Source: Candidatus Gallipaludibacter merdavium
GTDB lineage: Bacteria; Bacteroidota; Bacteroidia; Bacteroidales; Paludibacteraceae
NCBI GenBank assembly: GCA_017694875.1
Contig: JADIMG010000006.1
Span: 1 to 49,031, forward strand
DNA length: 49,031 nt
Reading direction: 5' to 3'
Positions within the stretch are counted from its first letter, which is position 1. Each line of letters begins with the position of its first letter. The position numbers and the translations under genes are program-made. The notes under the pieces were generated by a model. The model made no database searches. It saw only the letters and a program-made list of their open reading frames with translations, and was not told where the DNA came from. Shown one piece after another: positions 28,872 through 38,112 of the stretch.

Positions 28872-29531
28872 TTACAAGCGATTTTCTGCTTTAAAACATG
28901 TTTTTGAATGTTTCTTGCTTGATTTATAGTGATTTATATGGATTTGTGAGCTATCCTCACTGTCTTCTGAATTTGACATATTGAATTGCGGAAGTATACC
29001 GCGAAATTGATTTTCTATCAGGGTGCCTTGTTTTGTTTGCAGTTTAAAGTTTAAGGTAGTAGAGTCATTTGAATATGCAACTGTCATTGTTCCACTTATA
29101 ATATAGTCATAACTGATGCCTGTAGAGCTGATATTGATTAATAGTGCGCCTCCGGGAATTCCTCCGTAGGACGCTCCTCCCAAAACACTTCCCGTAGTAT
29201 ATTGATATAAAGTGTCAATAGTGTAATTTCCTTCTGCAAGTAAGCTGTCACTGCCGATTGAAAATATATCTGTCATGTACAGATTTTGCCCGGTTCCAAC
29301 ATATTGTCCCGTACTGTCGAGTCCTAGCCCTTCAGTGTAAAGATCAAGTTCGAATACATGAGTGTCAATACCCAGATAATCGTAATATGTGCCGTAATAT
29401 ACAGCATAACCAGCAGTAAAAGGTTGCCGTAATGTAACGCTGTTGGTTGGCTCGTTTATTCCGTTGTTACATGAGTGGAAAAAAATGGAAGTGAACAAGC
29501 AGAAAATGGGTAGTATTATTTGTTTAAACAT
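28872..29531 (-). CDS. lipoprotein of unknown function, possible relative of the downstream lipoprotein
   Basis: A 219-residue protein with a lipoprotein signal (lipobox FHSC, Cys21). The mature part begins with a YYGTYYDY segment, then beta strands with a GNYTIDTLY turn and an ISGTMTVAYSNDSTTL strand. This resembles the GTYTIV and GTMKFTIDATSF elements of the neighbouring lipoprotein, suggesting a shared domain type. The tail after residue 185 is polar and basic and may be disordered. It starts 7 bases after the permease gene and is the last member of the cysS operon. Function unknown. Confidence 0.75.
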   Translation of the reverse strand: MFKQIILPIFCLFTSIFFHSCNNGINEPTNSVTLRQPFTAGYAVYYGTYYDYLGIDTHVFELDLYTEGLGLDSTGQYVGTGQNLYMTDIFSIGSDSLLAEGNYTIDTLYQYTTGSVLGGASYGGIPGGALLINISSTGISYDYIISGTMTVAYSNDSTTLNFKLQTKQGTLIENQFRGILPQFNMSNSEDSEDSSQIHINHYKSSKKHSKTCFKAENRL

Positions 29532-29538
29532 ATGCGGA

Positions 29539-30741
29539 CTAGGTTAGTTTGATTTTTCTGCTGGGATACCATGCAGCGACAAATCCCAGCAATAATACAG
29601 TGAAAAGTATAATGATAATATCCATGGCTCTTACAGCAACCGGATAGGCTTCAATTACATATCCGCTTCCCATACTTAGCCAGCCGAAGTGCTCCTGAGT
29701 TAAACATAAGGCTAAGCCTATGATTAAACCGATGAGCGCCCCCAATGTCGATATGAGCCATCCTTCCAGGAGAAAAATGCGCCTGACAAGCTTTTCTGTT
29801 GCACCCATGGCACGCAAAATCTCTATGTCTTCCTTTTTTTCTATGATAAGCATGGAGAGAGAGCCGATGATGTTAAACGTGGCAATGAGCAGAATAAAGG
29901 ATAGAATGAAAAATGTCATCCATTTTTCAATACTTACAATGCGGAAGAAATCAGCTTGTTGCTCGTAGCGGTCCTTTACGCTGTATTTTTCTCCGATTAA
30001 TTCCTGTATTTTGCGTTTTGTTTCTTTGGTATTTGCGCCTGGTGCTAGTTTCAGTTCGATAGCTGTCGCTTGTTGGGGTGCGTAATCAAACAGTTCACGA
30101 GCCAATGATAGAGAGACTAGCAGATAGTTATCATCGTATTCACTTTGTTGAACTGAAAATATACCACTGATAAAAACGGCTGCTTCATTGAAGTTTCTGT
30201 CTGGGCGTAACAGATTGATTCGCTTGTTGCGTTGAGGCGCATAGATGCGGACTGGGTCAATAAAATGTGCGTTGAATCCCATCTTATTGGCTAGGCCAAC
30301 ACCTGCCACGCAACGTTCAAAAGCGCCGTCATAAACCATATATTCTCCGTCAAACATGATGGAATCGATGGATGTGAGCGCAGCGAAACAAGTATCAACT
30401 CCTTTAATCTTGGCTGGCTGTTGTTTGTTGGCAAAATGAACCAAGGCATTTTCTTCGATTGTTTCGGCAAATAATGCAATTTCAGGTAACTTTTTTATGA
30501 CCGACACACTGTCTGTATGTAGACTTTTACCTTCTATGGCAGTAATGCGCAGATCTGGATCGAAGGCAGAAAACATGCTTTCTATTAAGCCGTTGAATCC
30601 GTTAAGAACGGACAATACACAAATAAGTGCAGCTGTTGCTACACATACACCTGCAGCCGAGATGCCGGATACAATATTGATAGCGTTATGGCTTTTCTTG
30701 CTAAGCAGGTATCGTTTGGCTATGAAAAATGCCGTTTTCAT
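29539..30741 (-). CDS. LolC/LolE-type (FtsX/MacB family) ABC transporter permease
   Basis: A 400-residue inner-membrane protein with four membrane segments: one near residue 20-45 (NIVSGISAAGVCVATAALIC), and three in the last 150 residues. A large periplasmic domain lies between the first and second. The start MKTAFFIAKRYLLSKKSHNAINIVSGISAAGV is typical of LolC/LolE, which extracts lipoproteins from the inner membrane together with the ATPase LolD. No lolD gene is adjacent. It overlaps no neighbour; it starts 20 bases after rbfA and is followed by a lipoprotein gene 7 bases later. Confidence 0.87.
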   Translation of the reverse strand: MKTAFFIAKRYLLSKKSHNAINIVSGISAAGVCVATAALICVLSVLNGFNGLIESMFSAFDPDLRITAIEGKSLHTDSVSVIKKLPEIALFAETIEENALVHFANKQQPAKIKGVDTCFAALTSIDSIMFDGEYMVYDGAFERCVAGVGLANKMGFNAHFIDPVRIYAPQRNKRINLLRPDRNFNEAAVFISGIFSVQQSEYDDNYLLVSLSLARELFDYAPQQATAIELKLAPGANTKETKRKIQELIGEKYSVKDRYEQQADFFRIVSIEKWMTFFILSFILLIATFNIIGSLSMLIIEKKEDIEILRAMGATEKLVRRIFLLEGWLISTLGALIGLIIGLALCLTQEHFGWLSMGSGYVIEAYPVAVRAMDIIIILFTVLLLGFVAAWYPSRKIKLT

Positions 30742-30761
30742 CGGACGTTTGTTGCCGCAGA

Positions 30762-31097
30762 CTATTTTTTCAACAGATTGTCGATGTTTTCCAAATAATC
30801 AAGCGTCTTGTCATGATGGAAATTAAGTTCTGGAATAATGCGTAGTTGATGGCGTACGCGGTTACCCAACTCAAATCGTATTGTCTTGGCGTTGTCTTCA
30901 ACTGCTTTCAGAATTTCTTTCGCCTTTCCATCGGGGAAAATACTTATATAAACATGTGCTATGCTTAGGTCGGGACTAATGCGAACCTCACTAACGCTTA
31001 TTAGAGTGCCCTGATGGCTTTTGGCAAATAAAAGGAAAATGTCGCCCAGTTCTTTTTGAAGCAGTCTGGCTATTTTTTGTTGTCTGGTTTGTTCCAT
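30762..31097 (-). CDS. rbfA: ribosome-binding factor A
   Basis: A 111-residue KH-fold protein needed for maturation of the 30S subunit. Conserved features are QKIARLLQKELGDIF at the start, the ISVSEVRISPDLSIAHVYIS strand pair and the RHQLRIIPELNFHHDKTLDY end. It lies 30 bases after cysS and 20 bases before the LolC/E-type permease gene. Confidence 0.93.
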   Translation of the reverse strand: MEQTRQQKIARLLQKELGDIFLLFAKSHQGTLISVSEVRISPDLSIAHVYISIFPDGKAKEILKAVEDNAKTIRFELGNRVRHQLRIIPELNFHHDKTLDYLENIDNLLKK

Positions 31098-31127
31098 GTG
31101 ATGCTCGTGTTATGTTGAAGTAGCAGT

Positions 31128-32600
31128 TTATAAATTCCATTCGAATCCGTCTTTGGTATCTTTCACGGAGAAGCCAAGGGCTGTGAGTTCGTTTCTGATT
31201 TTATCGGATGTTGCCCAATCTTTGTTCTTTTTTGCTTCCAGACGGATGTTTAAAAGCAAATCAACAGCTTTCTGATAAGCATGTAAATTCTTGTTATCGC
31301 TTTCTGCTTCCATTTTCAGTCCCAGCAGGTCTTCTGTAAACACTTTCCATGTTTCTTGCAGCTCTTTCAGATCGTTTGCGCTAATTGTTGCCTTGCCGTC
31401 AGATATGGTGTTAATGGCTTTGGCACTTTCAAATAGATGGCTGATAACTACAGGTGAGTTCAGGTCATCGCTCATGGCCTCTTCACAACGTTCGCGAAGT
31501 CCCGTTGTGTCAATGCTTGAGTGTTCGCTTGCTTTTAGCTTCAGCAAGCGTTGGTAGGCTTCTTTCAGTCGTTCAAACCCTTTTTCTGCAGCTTCAAGCG
31601 CTTCGTTGCTGAAATCGATGGTACTGCGATAATGTGCCTGCAGCATAAAGAAACGTATGGTCATAGGGGCAAAGGCTTGCTTGAGCAATGGGTGTGTCCC
31701 ATTGAAAAACTCGTCCAGGGTGATAAAGTTTCCTAGCGATTTGCCCATTTTTTGCCCGTTGATAGTTAGCATGTTGTTGTGCATCCAGTAATTTACGGAT
31801 TCATGACCCAAGGCGGCTGTTGATTGGGCAATTTCGCATTCATGGTGTGGAAACATAAGATCCATACCTCCTCCGTGGATATCGAAGCGTTCACCTAAAT
31901 ATTTTGTTCCCATAGTGGAACATTCAAGATGCCATCCGGGAAAACCGTCGCTCCAGGGTGAAGGCCAACGCATGATGTGTTCTGGCTGTGCTTTCTTCCA
32001 TAGTGCAAAATCTATGCTGCGGTGCTTTTCGGTTTGTCCGTCCAATTCACGGGTAGTTTCAAGCAGTTCTTCTATATTTCGTCCTGATAATTTGCCATAA
32101 TGATATTGTTTGTTGTACTTTTCAACATCAAAATAAACAGAACCTTCACTGACATAAGCATAGCCTGCATCCAGTATGCGTTTTATAAACTCGATTTGCT
32201 CTATGATATGGCCTGACGCATGGGGTTCAATGCTGGGAGGCAGAACATTCAATGCTTCCATGGCGTGGTGATAACGGTTTAGGTAATATTGTACCACTTC
32301 CATTGGCTCGAGTTGTTCCAGTCGTGCTTTTTTGGCTATTTTGTCCTCGCCGTCGTCAGCATCATGTTCCAAATGTCCCACGTCTGTTATGTTTCTTACA
32401 TAGCGTACTTTATAACCTAAATAGTGTAGATATCTGAATAGCAGGTCGAAAGTGATGGCTGGACGTGCATGGCCCAAATGGGCGTCGCCATAAACTGTTG
32501 GACCGCAGACATACATGCCTACATGTCCTTCATGTATAGGCTTGAACTCTTCTTTTTTACGTGTGAGTGTGTTGTAGATTATGAGTTTTTTCATCTCCAT
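31128..32600 (-). CDS. cysS: cysteine--tRNA ligase
   Basis: A 490-residue class I aminoacyl-tRNA synthetase. The N-terminal zinc and ATP elements are YVCGPTVYG and HLGHARPAI (HIGH signature). WHLECSTMG and [19 protein letters not shown] supply the remaining zinc ligands, and [11 protein letters not shown] is the KMSKS loop. The start at 32600 (MEMKKLI) could equally be two codons later (32594). It heads the operon cysS-rbfA-permease-lipoprotein. Confidence 0.96.
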   Translation of the reverse strand: MEMKKLIIYNTLTRKKEEFKPIHEGHVGMYVCGPTVYGDAHLGHARPAITFDLLFRYLHYLGYKVRYVRNITDVGHLEHDADDGEDKIAKKARLEQLEPMEVVQYYLNRYHHAMEALNVLPPSIEPHASGHIIEQIEFIKRILDAGYAYVSEGSVYFDVEKYNKQYHYGKLSGRNIEELLETTRELDGQTEKHRSIDFALWKKAQPEHIMRWPSPWSDGFPGWHLECSTMGTKYLGERFDIHGGGMDLMFPHHECEIAQSTAALGHESVNYWMHNNMLTINGQKMGKSLGNFITLDEFFNGTHPLLKQAFAPMTIRFFMLQAHYRSTIDFSNEALEAAEKGFERLKEAYQRLLKLKASEHSSIDTTGLRERCEEAMSDDLNSPVVISHLFESAKAINTISDGKATISANDLKELQETWKVFTEDLLGLKMEAESDNKNLHAYQKAVDLLLNIRLEAKKNKDWATSDKIRNELTALGFSVKDTKDGFEWNL

Positions 32601-32651
32601 ATCGTTATGATGTTTGTGTTATTGTTTGCAACTTGCATATGACATGACTTG

Positions 32652-32659
32652 CAAAGGTA
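32652..32659 (-). promoter_or_regulatory. possible -7 box for cysS
   Basis: TACCTTTG on the minus strand, 52 bases before the cysS start. No clear TTTG is found at the right distance, so this is weak. The 411-bp divergent gap 32601-33011 otherwise holds only the promoter motif at 32849-32899. Confidence 0.35.
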
Positions 32660-32848
32660 AGAAAAAAAACTTTATAGTATAATTTTGAATGTCGCTTTCT
32701 GATAAAGAAAAACCGATATAAAAGTTTGGAGAGATTGTACAATTGATACCTTTTGTATTGATTGTAATTTATATTTCTTTTGTGTAAATGATAAAGGGTG
32801 TTCTTTTTGATTGATTTGCATTGTGCGGTTTGTATAGAGGTTTTTTTC

Positions 32849-32899
32849 TTAAAAAAACAAAACGAATGCTTGCTGTATCACTTTCATTTGTATATTTGC
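32849..32899 (+). promoter_or_regulatory. extended promoter motif, copy A, upstream of the first T9SS cargo gene
   Basis: TTAAAAAAACAAAAC (32849-32863), 18 bases, then TTTCATTTGTATATTTGC (32882-32899), which includes the -7 box TATATTTG (32891-32898). A TTG at 32870-32872 is a partial -33 box. The same two blocks with the same 18-base gap occur at 41662-41712. Confidence 0.65.
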
Positions 32900-33011
32900 G
32901 AAAACAAAATAGCATTTTTATGGATGACTTTACCATGAAAAACTGACAAAGTGTTTCGCGCAATCGTAAGTTTTGATCATTCTTCCATTAATAATAAAAC
33001 ATTTGTGGCCT

Positions 33012-36000
33012 ATGAACGCTTTTTTACTTTCTTTCTGTAAGTATGGGCAGCAAAAAAAGAAATGGAAACGGTTGTTGTTTCTTTGCTTTTCTTGTTTTCT
33101 AGTAACTCAGTCAGTTGGACAAACGCCCGTGACAACTGTTCCGTATTATTGTGGGTTTGAGGATCCGATAGAGAATCAGGAATGGATTCTGAATCCGGGA
33201 AATTCAGCAATTATTAACCACGTTAATTTCAAAAACAAATGGACGATTGGTAATGGAGCCAAAAAGTCAGGTTATAGTGGTTTGTATATCTATACGGATA
33301 ATGACCCAAGTGCGGCTAAGTATGCTGAAGCTGCCATGTACACATTGGCTTATAGGGAATTTTCTTTGCCAGCAGGAAATTACGATTTGGCATTTTCTTG
33401 GAGATCGCTCGGAGAGCAAAATGCAGATGAGATTATTGCCTATTGGGCTCCCTCCAGTGTAGCTACCAACTCCAGTTTGAATTCAACAGCTCCCGCATTG
33501 TTGAATGCGTATAAATTAACCTATTCCGATGGAACTTCGGCTGGGCTTAGCGGTGCTGCTTCATGGCGATATGCTTCTTCGTCAGTTAGAGTGACGGGCA
33601 ATACAACTTATAAATTGGTGTTCTTGTGGCGTAATAACAATTCCAATACATATAATCCTGGGGCATGTATTGACAATGTACAGTTGCAGGCCCGGCCGGC
33701 AACTGGTGAGTGTGGTTTTGTGCCAACCAATATTCAAGCGGATGATGAGACAATTGGTACTGTAACAGTTACCTGGGATGGATATTCTGGTGTTACGTAT
33801 GATTTGATATATTGGATGGATGCTACTGGCGTGCAGGATACCGTTTTTGGCCTGAATACAACTTCTTTTACTCTGAATACGGAGGATATGGCAACAGGTA
33901 TGTATACATTCTGGGTGCGCACTGTATGTCCAGATGGTACTACAAGTATTTGGGGAGAGGTCTCAGATGTACGGATTATTGGAGAGAATGTAGATATGGC
34001 TGCCAGTGCATGTCCAGAGGTGTCGTTCTTTGCAAACGAAATAGACGAGCATGGTGTGAAAAAGATTATTCCGGAATGTAATGGCGCATCTTATACAATT
34101 GTTCCCAAAATTGTTGGTGGAGGTGGTAGTATTGTTGGTTATCGTGTTGACCAGATTGCGTATAATCCGCCTTTCCCATTTGATATGGGAACGCCCATTT
34201 TTGTAAATCGGGATGATGTTTGGGGAGACGTGATTCAGTTGCCGTTTAGTTTCTGTTTTTTTGAAAATGTTTATCAGCAAGCTGTAGTCGGTGCAAATGG
34301 TATTATTTCATTTGATACCCAAGTGGCGAATCAAGCAAGTGGTTATGTATTGAGAGATGAACCGGATATCCCGTCGCCCGATTTTGTAGATGGAGATGGA
34401 GGCCATTTTTGGCGTAATGCCATTTACGGCGTTTGCGAGGATATAGACCCGAATAAGATTACAACAAATAATACCGGTGGTGGTATTTATTATGGCTTGT
34501 TGGGAGAATATCCTTGTCGTACGCTTACTGTGTCATGGCATAAAGTTCCTAATTTTAGTTGTACAAGTGATTGGAATACTTATCAGATAGTGTTGTATGA
34601 GGGAACAAGTATCATAGATGTGTATGTGGAGCAACGTTTGGCTTGTCCGGATTGGAATGACGGTATTGGTATCATTGGTCTCCAAAATGCGGAAGGTACA
34701 GATGGTATTGCTGCACCGGGAAGAAACACTACTTCACCTACATGGGAGGCTCAACAGGAAGCGTGGCGTTTTACTCCGTTGACAACGCCGGTTTATGAAA
34801 TGACTTGGTATAAAGGAGCCGGGTTCGATGGACAAGTTCTTGGTAAAGGCGATTCGTTGCAAATTAACCAGGAAGATGGTATCGATACGGTAACTGTTAG
34901 AATGCAGTTCTCAGCCTGCAATGGAGAATATTTTGATTTGGCGGATACAGCAATCGTAGCATGGCAAGTTACAGACACATTACCTATGAAGAATGTGTAC
35001 GTATGTGAAGGGGATGTGTATTCTGATGAATATTTTACGGGTATCACTGAACCTGGAGAATATGAATATCCAATTAAAAACCAATTGGATTGCGACAGCG
35101 TAATTTATAGAGTAAAGGTGGATTTTCTGGAGGCAGAAACCTTTGTACTGGATACGACTATTTGCTATGGCGATACCTTGGAGTTTAAAGGTTCAAAGTA
35201 TTCAAGAACGGGCGTCTATACGAAAAGCTATCAATACGTAAGTGGCTGTGATAGTTTGATAGACTCTATAAAGCTGACTGTATTGCCTCGTATAAATTAT
35301 GTTGCATCTAAAACAGATGCTATGACAGGACCCAATTCGGGAAGTATTGAAATCACAATGCAGGAAGACGATTATTATTATACATTAAATGGTGAAATGA
35401 ATGCACCAACTGATGCTTTGGCTCCAGGAACATATGAGCTAATTGTGTATAACAGCTATGGTTGTGCAACGGAACCGGAAATAATCGAGATTGTTACTGA
35501 ATGTCTGGAGGCAGAACTGATTGAACCGATTGAGGCTGTTTGTGCCGACCAAGAAGCGCTCAATATTGAGGTGCAACGTTATGGCGGTGGATATGCAGAA
35601 TATAGCATACTTTTCTCGGAAGAGGCTAAGAATGGAGGATTCGCTGATTTTAACCATCTCGCTTCTGACCTTTCTGCCGATGGAACGGACGCATTTGTTG
35701 TGGAACTTCCAGACAAGGTTTTGCCGGGAATTTATACAGCGGAATTGGTTTTGCACGATATAAATTGCGGTGACAAGAAATACCCATTCTCGTATGAGGT
35801 CCTATATCCTGACAGCGTTATTGTTCAGCGTTGGGATGATATGTTGAGTGTAACCAATGACCGGTGGAACGGAGGATATACATTCTCGGCATATCAATGG
35901 TATAAGGATGGAAGCCCAATGGAAGGTCAGACTCATTCGTATTTATATGTTCCGGAAGAGAAATTGGATATTAATGCGGAATATGCTGTGCTGCTGACAC

Positions 36001-36299
36001 GTGTTGACGATAATGTTACTGTTATGACTTGTCCGTTTACCCCAGTGGAAATATCTGAGGAAGAAAAAGACAAACTGGTTATAAGTTTAAATAATATGAC
36101 TTATAATGGCCAAGTCGTAGAGGTTGTTGTTAATGAACCGGTACAAATCAAGGTCTATAATGCAATGGGGGTAAAAGTGATGGAAGAATATGTGGAGGAG
36201 CGCGCAGAAATCTGTTTGCCAAAGATGGAAGGCTTATATATTCTTGAAGTTACCAATTCGGAAGGGAAGAGAGAAACTTATCGTGTCATTGTTAAATAA
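33012..36299 (+). CDS. large secreted multidomain protein with T9SS sorting domain
   Basis: A 1095-residue protein from ATG 33012 (an in-frame upstream start at 32973 is not needed). A basic N-terminus precedes the signal segment LLFLCFSCFLVTQSVGQ. Next comes a MAM/cleaved-adhesin-like domain (about 45-230, from PYYCGFEDP to ACIDNVQL) and an FnIII-like domain (about 235-325). A domain around 400-590 carries LPFSFCFFENVYQQAVVGAN. Two CDS-type repeats follow (about 660-760), each starting with a Cys-x-Gly-Asp and ending in CDS. Near the C-terminus are YQWYKDGSPMEG and a sorting domain ending EVTNSEGKRETYRVIVK. It is related to the protein at 38113, and an OmpA-family gene starts 12 bases after it. 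Surface location is inferred; binding partner unknown. Confidence 0.85.
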   Translation: MNAFLLSFCKYGQQKKKWKRLLFLCFSCFLVTQSVGQTPVTTVPYYCGFEDPIENQEWILNPGNSAIINHVNFKNKWTIGNGAKKSGYSGLYIYTDNDPSAAKYAEAAMYTLAYREFSLPAGNYDLAFSWRSLGEQNADEIIAYWAPSSVATNSSLNSTAPALLNAYKLTYSDGTSAGLSGAASWRYASSSVRVTGNTTYKLVFLWRNNNSNTYNPGACIDNVQLQARPATGECGFVPTNIQADDETIGTVTVTWDGYSGVTYDLIYWMDATGVQDTVFGLNTTSFTLNTEDMATGMYTFWVRTVCPDGTTSIWGEVSDVRIIGENVDMAASACPEVSFFANEIDEHGVKKIIPECNGASYTIVPKIVGGGGSIVGYRVDQIAYNPPFPFDMGTPIFVNRDDVWGDVIQLPFSFCFFENVYQQAVVGANGIISFDTQVANQASGYVLRDEPDIPSPDFVDGDGGHFWRNAIYGVCEDIDPNKITTNNTGGGIYYGLLGEYPCRTLTVSWHKVPNFSCTSDWNTYQIVLYEGTSIIDVYVEQRLACPDWNDGIGIIGLQNAEGTDGIAAPGRNTTSPTWEAQQEAWRFTPLTTPVYEMTWYKGAGFDGQVLGKGDSLQINQEDGIDTVTVRMQFSACNGEYFDLADTAIVAWQVTDTLPMKNVYVCEGDVYSDEYFTGITEPGEYEYPIKNQLDCDSVIYRVKVDFLEAETFVLDTTICYGDTLEFKGSKYSRTGVYTKSYQYVSGCDSLIDSIKLTVLPRINYVASKTDAMTGPNSGSIEITMQEDDYYYTLNGEMNAPTDALAPGTYELIVYNSYGCATEPEIIEIVTECLEAELIEPIEAVCADQEALNIEVQRYGGGYAEYSILFSEEAKNGGFADFNHLASDLSADGTDAFVVELPDKVLPGIYTAELVLHDINCGDKKYPFSYEVLYPDSVIVQRWDDMLSVTNDRWNGGYTFSAYQWYKDGSPMEGQTHSYLYVPEEKLDINAEYAVLLTRVDDNVTVMTCPFTPVEISEEEKDKLVISLNNMTYNGQVVEVVVNEPVQIKVYNAMGVKVMEEYVEERAEICLPKMEGLYILEVTNSEGKRETYRVIVK

Positions 36300-36311
36300 A
36301 CAGAGAGCATT

Positions 36312-37955
36312 ATGAAAAACAGCATAAATAAAACAGCATTGACGGTCTTGTTTGTAATTATTTTCAGTTTACCGCTATCGTCTATATATGCTCAGACTCA
36401 TTATGTAGGCATATCTCCAAAAATTGGGTATGCAGCCTTGATAGATAGTAAATTTGATGACTTGGGGAGGTTTGACCTGAAAACGCGGGGGGGCGTTATT
36501 GCTGGTATGAGTCTGTTTTATGAATTGCAGAATAATAATTTTCTGTTTCAAACGGGCTTTGACTTTGATTTCCTCAATTCGACAAGTCGTATTACAGATT
36601 TCACCATTGACCGTCCTCTGATTTATCCGGATTATCCGATGGTATACCATTATGGTTTCAACAAATGGAAGGAAACGCGCAATGTTGGAATGGTCTATCT
36701 TCCCGTCATGGCAGGTGCACAGTTCCAACGTATCTTCTTTTTGGCTGGTGCAAAAGTGGGTATTCCAATGGCTGCGGGCTATTCTTCGAGAGGAGTGTTG
36801 GATATTACAGCAACAGACGAACAGTTTATTGATGAAATTCAGAACGCATATACGCATAATATTGTTTCTGAAAAACATAAAGACAAAGGTGAACTTTATT
36901 TGAAAATGCCCTCGTTGGCTTTGGCTGCCGAAGTGGGAGTGGATTTGGATGAGTGGTTGGCTGCTAAACCACCAAGACGTAGAAGGGGAATGAGACGTCC
37001 GAAAAGGACATTTAAACAGCTTCTGCATTATAGAGCCAGTATGTTTATTGATTATGGACTTCTGTCTCTGAATGATTATCAAAGGAACGCTGAGGCGGCA
37101 CGCCCGATTGACGTTGCGAATGCGACGTCACAGACTGGACACCTGCCGGTTTTCGAAAATGAGACTCCTTATCTGAGGGGAGTGAATACTACGCTGTCTA
37201 CGGAAGGAGCTGCGGCTTCCTTGCTCAATCCATTGACGATTGGGGTGAAGTTTACGGTAATGTATGAGTTTGAAAAACCTCAGCCTCCACGCCGGCCAAG
37301 ACCCAAACCGAAGCCCAAACCGAAGCCTCAACCGAAGCCGGTTCCGCCTGTACCTCCTGTGTATATGTGTGGTGTGGTACAAAATGGGGAAACCATGCTT
37401 GCCTTGGATAGTGCTTCCGTTGAGATTTATGACGAAGCGGGTGAAGTAGCATTGTTTATTGACACAACATCTACGGATGGTATGTTCCATACAAAATTAG
37501 AGGCAGGTACCTATTCCGGATATATCAGAAGAGCTGGCTATTTGCCGTATACGGGCGTATTTACATATGTAGAGGGTGATACGGTGCATGTATTGTTGCA
37601 GGAAATCAAGAAAAACGTAGTGACCTTGCTTGATGTGCATTTTGCAACGAATAAGACTGTGGTGTTGCCTGAATCGGCACAAACACTGGAAGATTTGTAC
37701 GACTTTTTGTCTGAAAATCCTTCTGTCCGTATAAAGATTATCGGACATACAGATAGTGTAGGCTCAGACGCATCTAACCAGAAATTGTCGGAAGGACGTG
37801 CAAGGTCGGTTAGAGGTGAGATGATAAGCAGAGGTATTAGTGCAGACCGTATAGAATATGAAGGAAAGGGTGAAATGGCACCAATAGCAACAAATGAAAC
37901 GGAAGAAGGACGTGCTAAGAACAGACGTGTAGAATTTATTATTCTTTCGGAGTAA
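36312..37955 (+). CDS. OmpA-family outer-membrane protein with barrel, Pro/Lys linker, CarboxypepD-regulatory-like and peptidoglycan-binding domains
   Basis: A 547-residue protein. Signal peptide residues 1-28. Residues about 30-320 form a beta-barrel, interrupted near 218-235 by a strongly basic stretch (PPRRRRGMRRPKR). Residues about 323-350 are a Pro/Lys/Arg linker, and about 352-430 a carboxypeptidase-regulatory-like beta-sandwich (SVEIYDEAGE to YSGYIRRAGYLPYTG). The C-terminus (about 436-547) is an OmpA-like domain with the diaminopimelate-binding residues D481 (GHTDSVG) and R496 (NQKLSEGRARSV). It likely bridges the outer membrane and peptidoglycan. Its position in one operon with a T9SS cargo gene, and beside that gene's relative, suggests a partner or anchor role, which is inference. 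Confidence 0.88.
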   Translation: MKNSINKTALTVLFVIIFSLPLSSIYAQTHYVGISPKIGYAALIDSKFDDLGRFDLKTRGGVIAGMSLFYELQNNNFLFQTGFDFDFLNSTSRITDFTIDRPLIYPDYPMVYHYGFNKWKETRNVGMVYLPVMAGAQFQRIFFLAGAKVGIPMAAGYSSRGVLDITATDEQFIDEIQNAYTHNIVSEKHKDKGELYLKMPSLALAAEVGVDLDEWLAAKPPRRRRGMRRPKRTFKQLLHYRASMFIDYGLLSLNDYQRNAEAARPIDVANATSQTGHLPVFENETPYLRGVNTTLSTEGAAASLLNPLTIGVKFTVMYEFEKPQPPRRPRPKPKPKPKPQPKPVPPVPPVYMCGVVQNGETMLALDSASVEIYDEAGEVALFIDTTSTDGMFHTKLEAGTYSGYIRRAGYLPYTGVFTYVEGDTVHVLLQEIKKNVVTLLDVHFATNKTVVLPESAQTLEDLYDFLSENPSVRIKIIGHTDSVGSDASNQKLSEGRARSVRGEMISRGISADRIEYEGKGEMAPIATNETEEGRAKNRRVEFIILSE

Positions 37956-37976
37956 TTCCTATATTTGGGCAGTGGA

Positions 37977-38019
37977 AAATGGAAGGTTGTCTGATTTTTG
38001 AAGACAGCCTTCCATTTAA
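37977..38019 (+). terminator. terminator after the OmpA-family gene
   Basis: AAATGGAAGG and TTGTCT (37977-37992) pair with AGACAG and CCTTCCATTT (38002-38017), a long stem with one G-U pair. It is 21 bases past the stop. Confidence 0.75.
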
Positions 38020-38112
38020 ATAGTTAGGAAGATAGCTTGTTGCCAATGCAAAAAGAATAGGATGATGATTGAGCGTTGCAGGAAAAAATTGTAAGTTATA
38101 AAATCAGGGATT

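Noticed and set aside
36375-37082. 235-codon minus-strand frame opposite the OmpA-family gene
   Set aside because: Antisense shadow; its His/Ile-rich composition reflects the complement of the barrel sequence.
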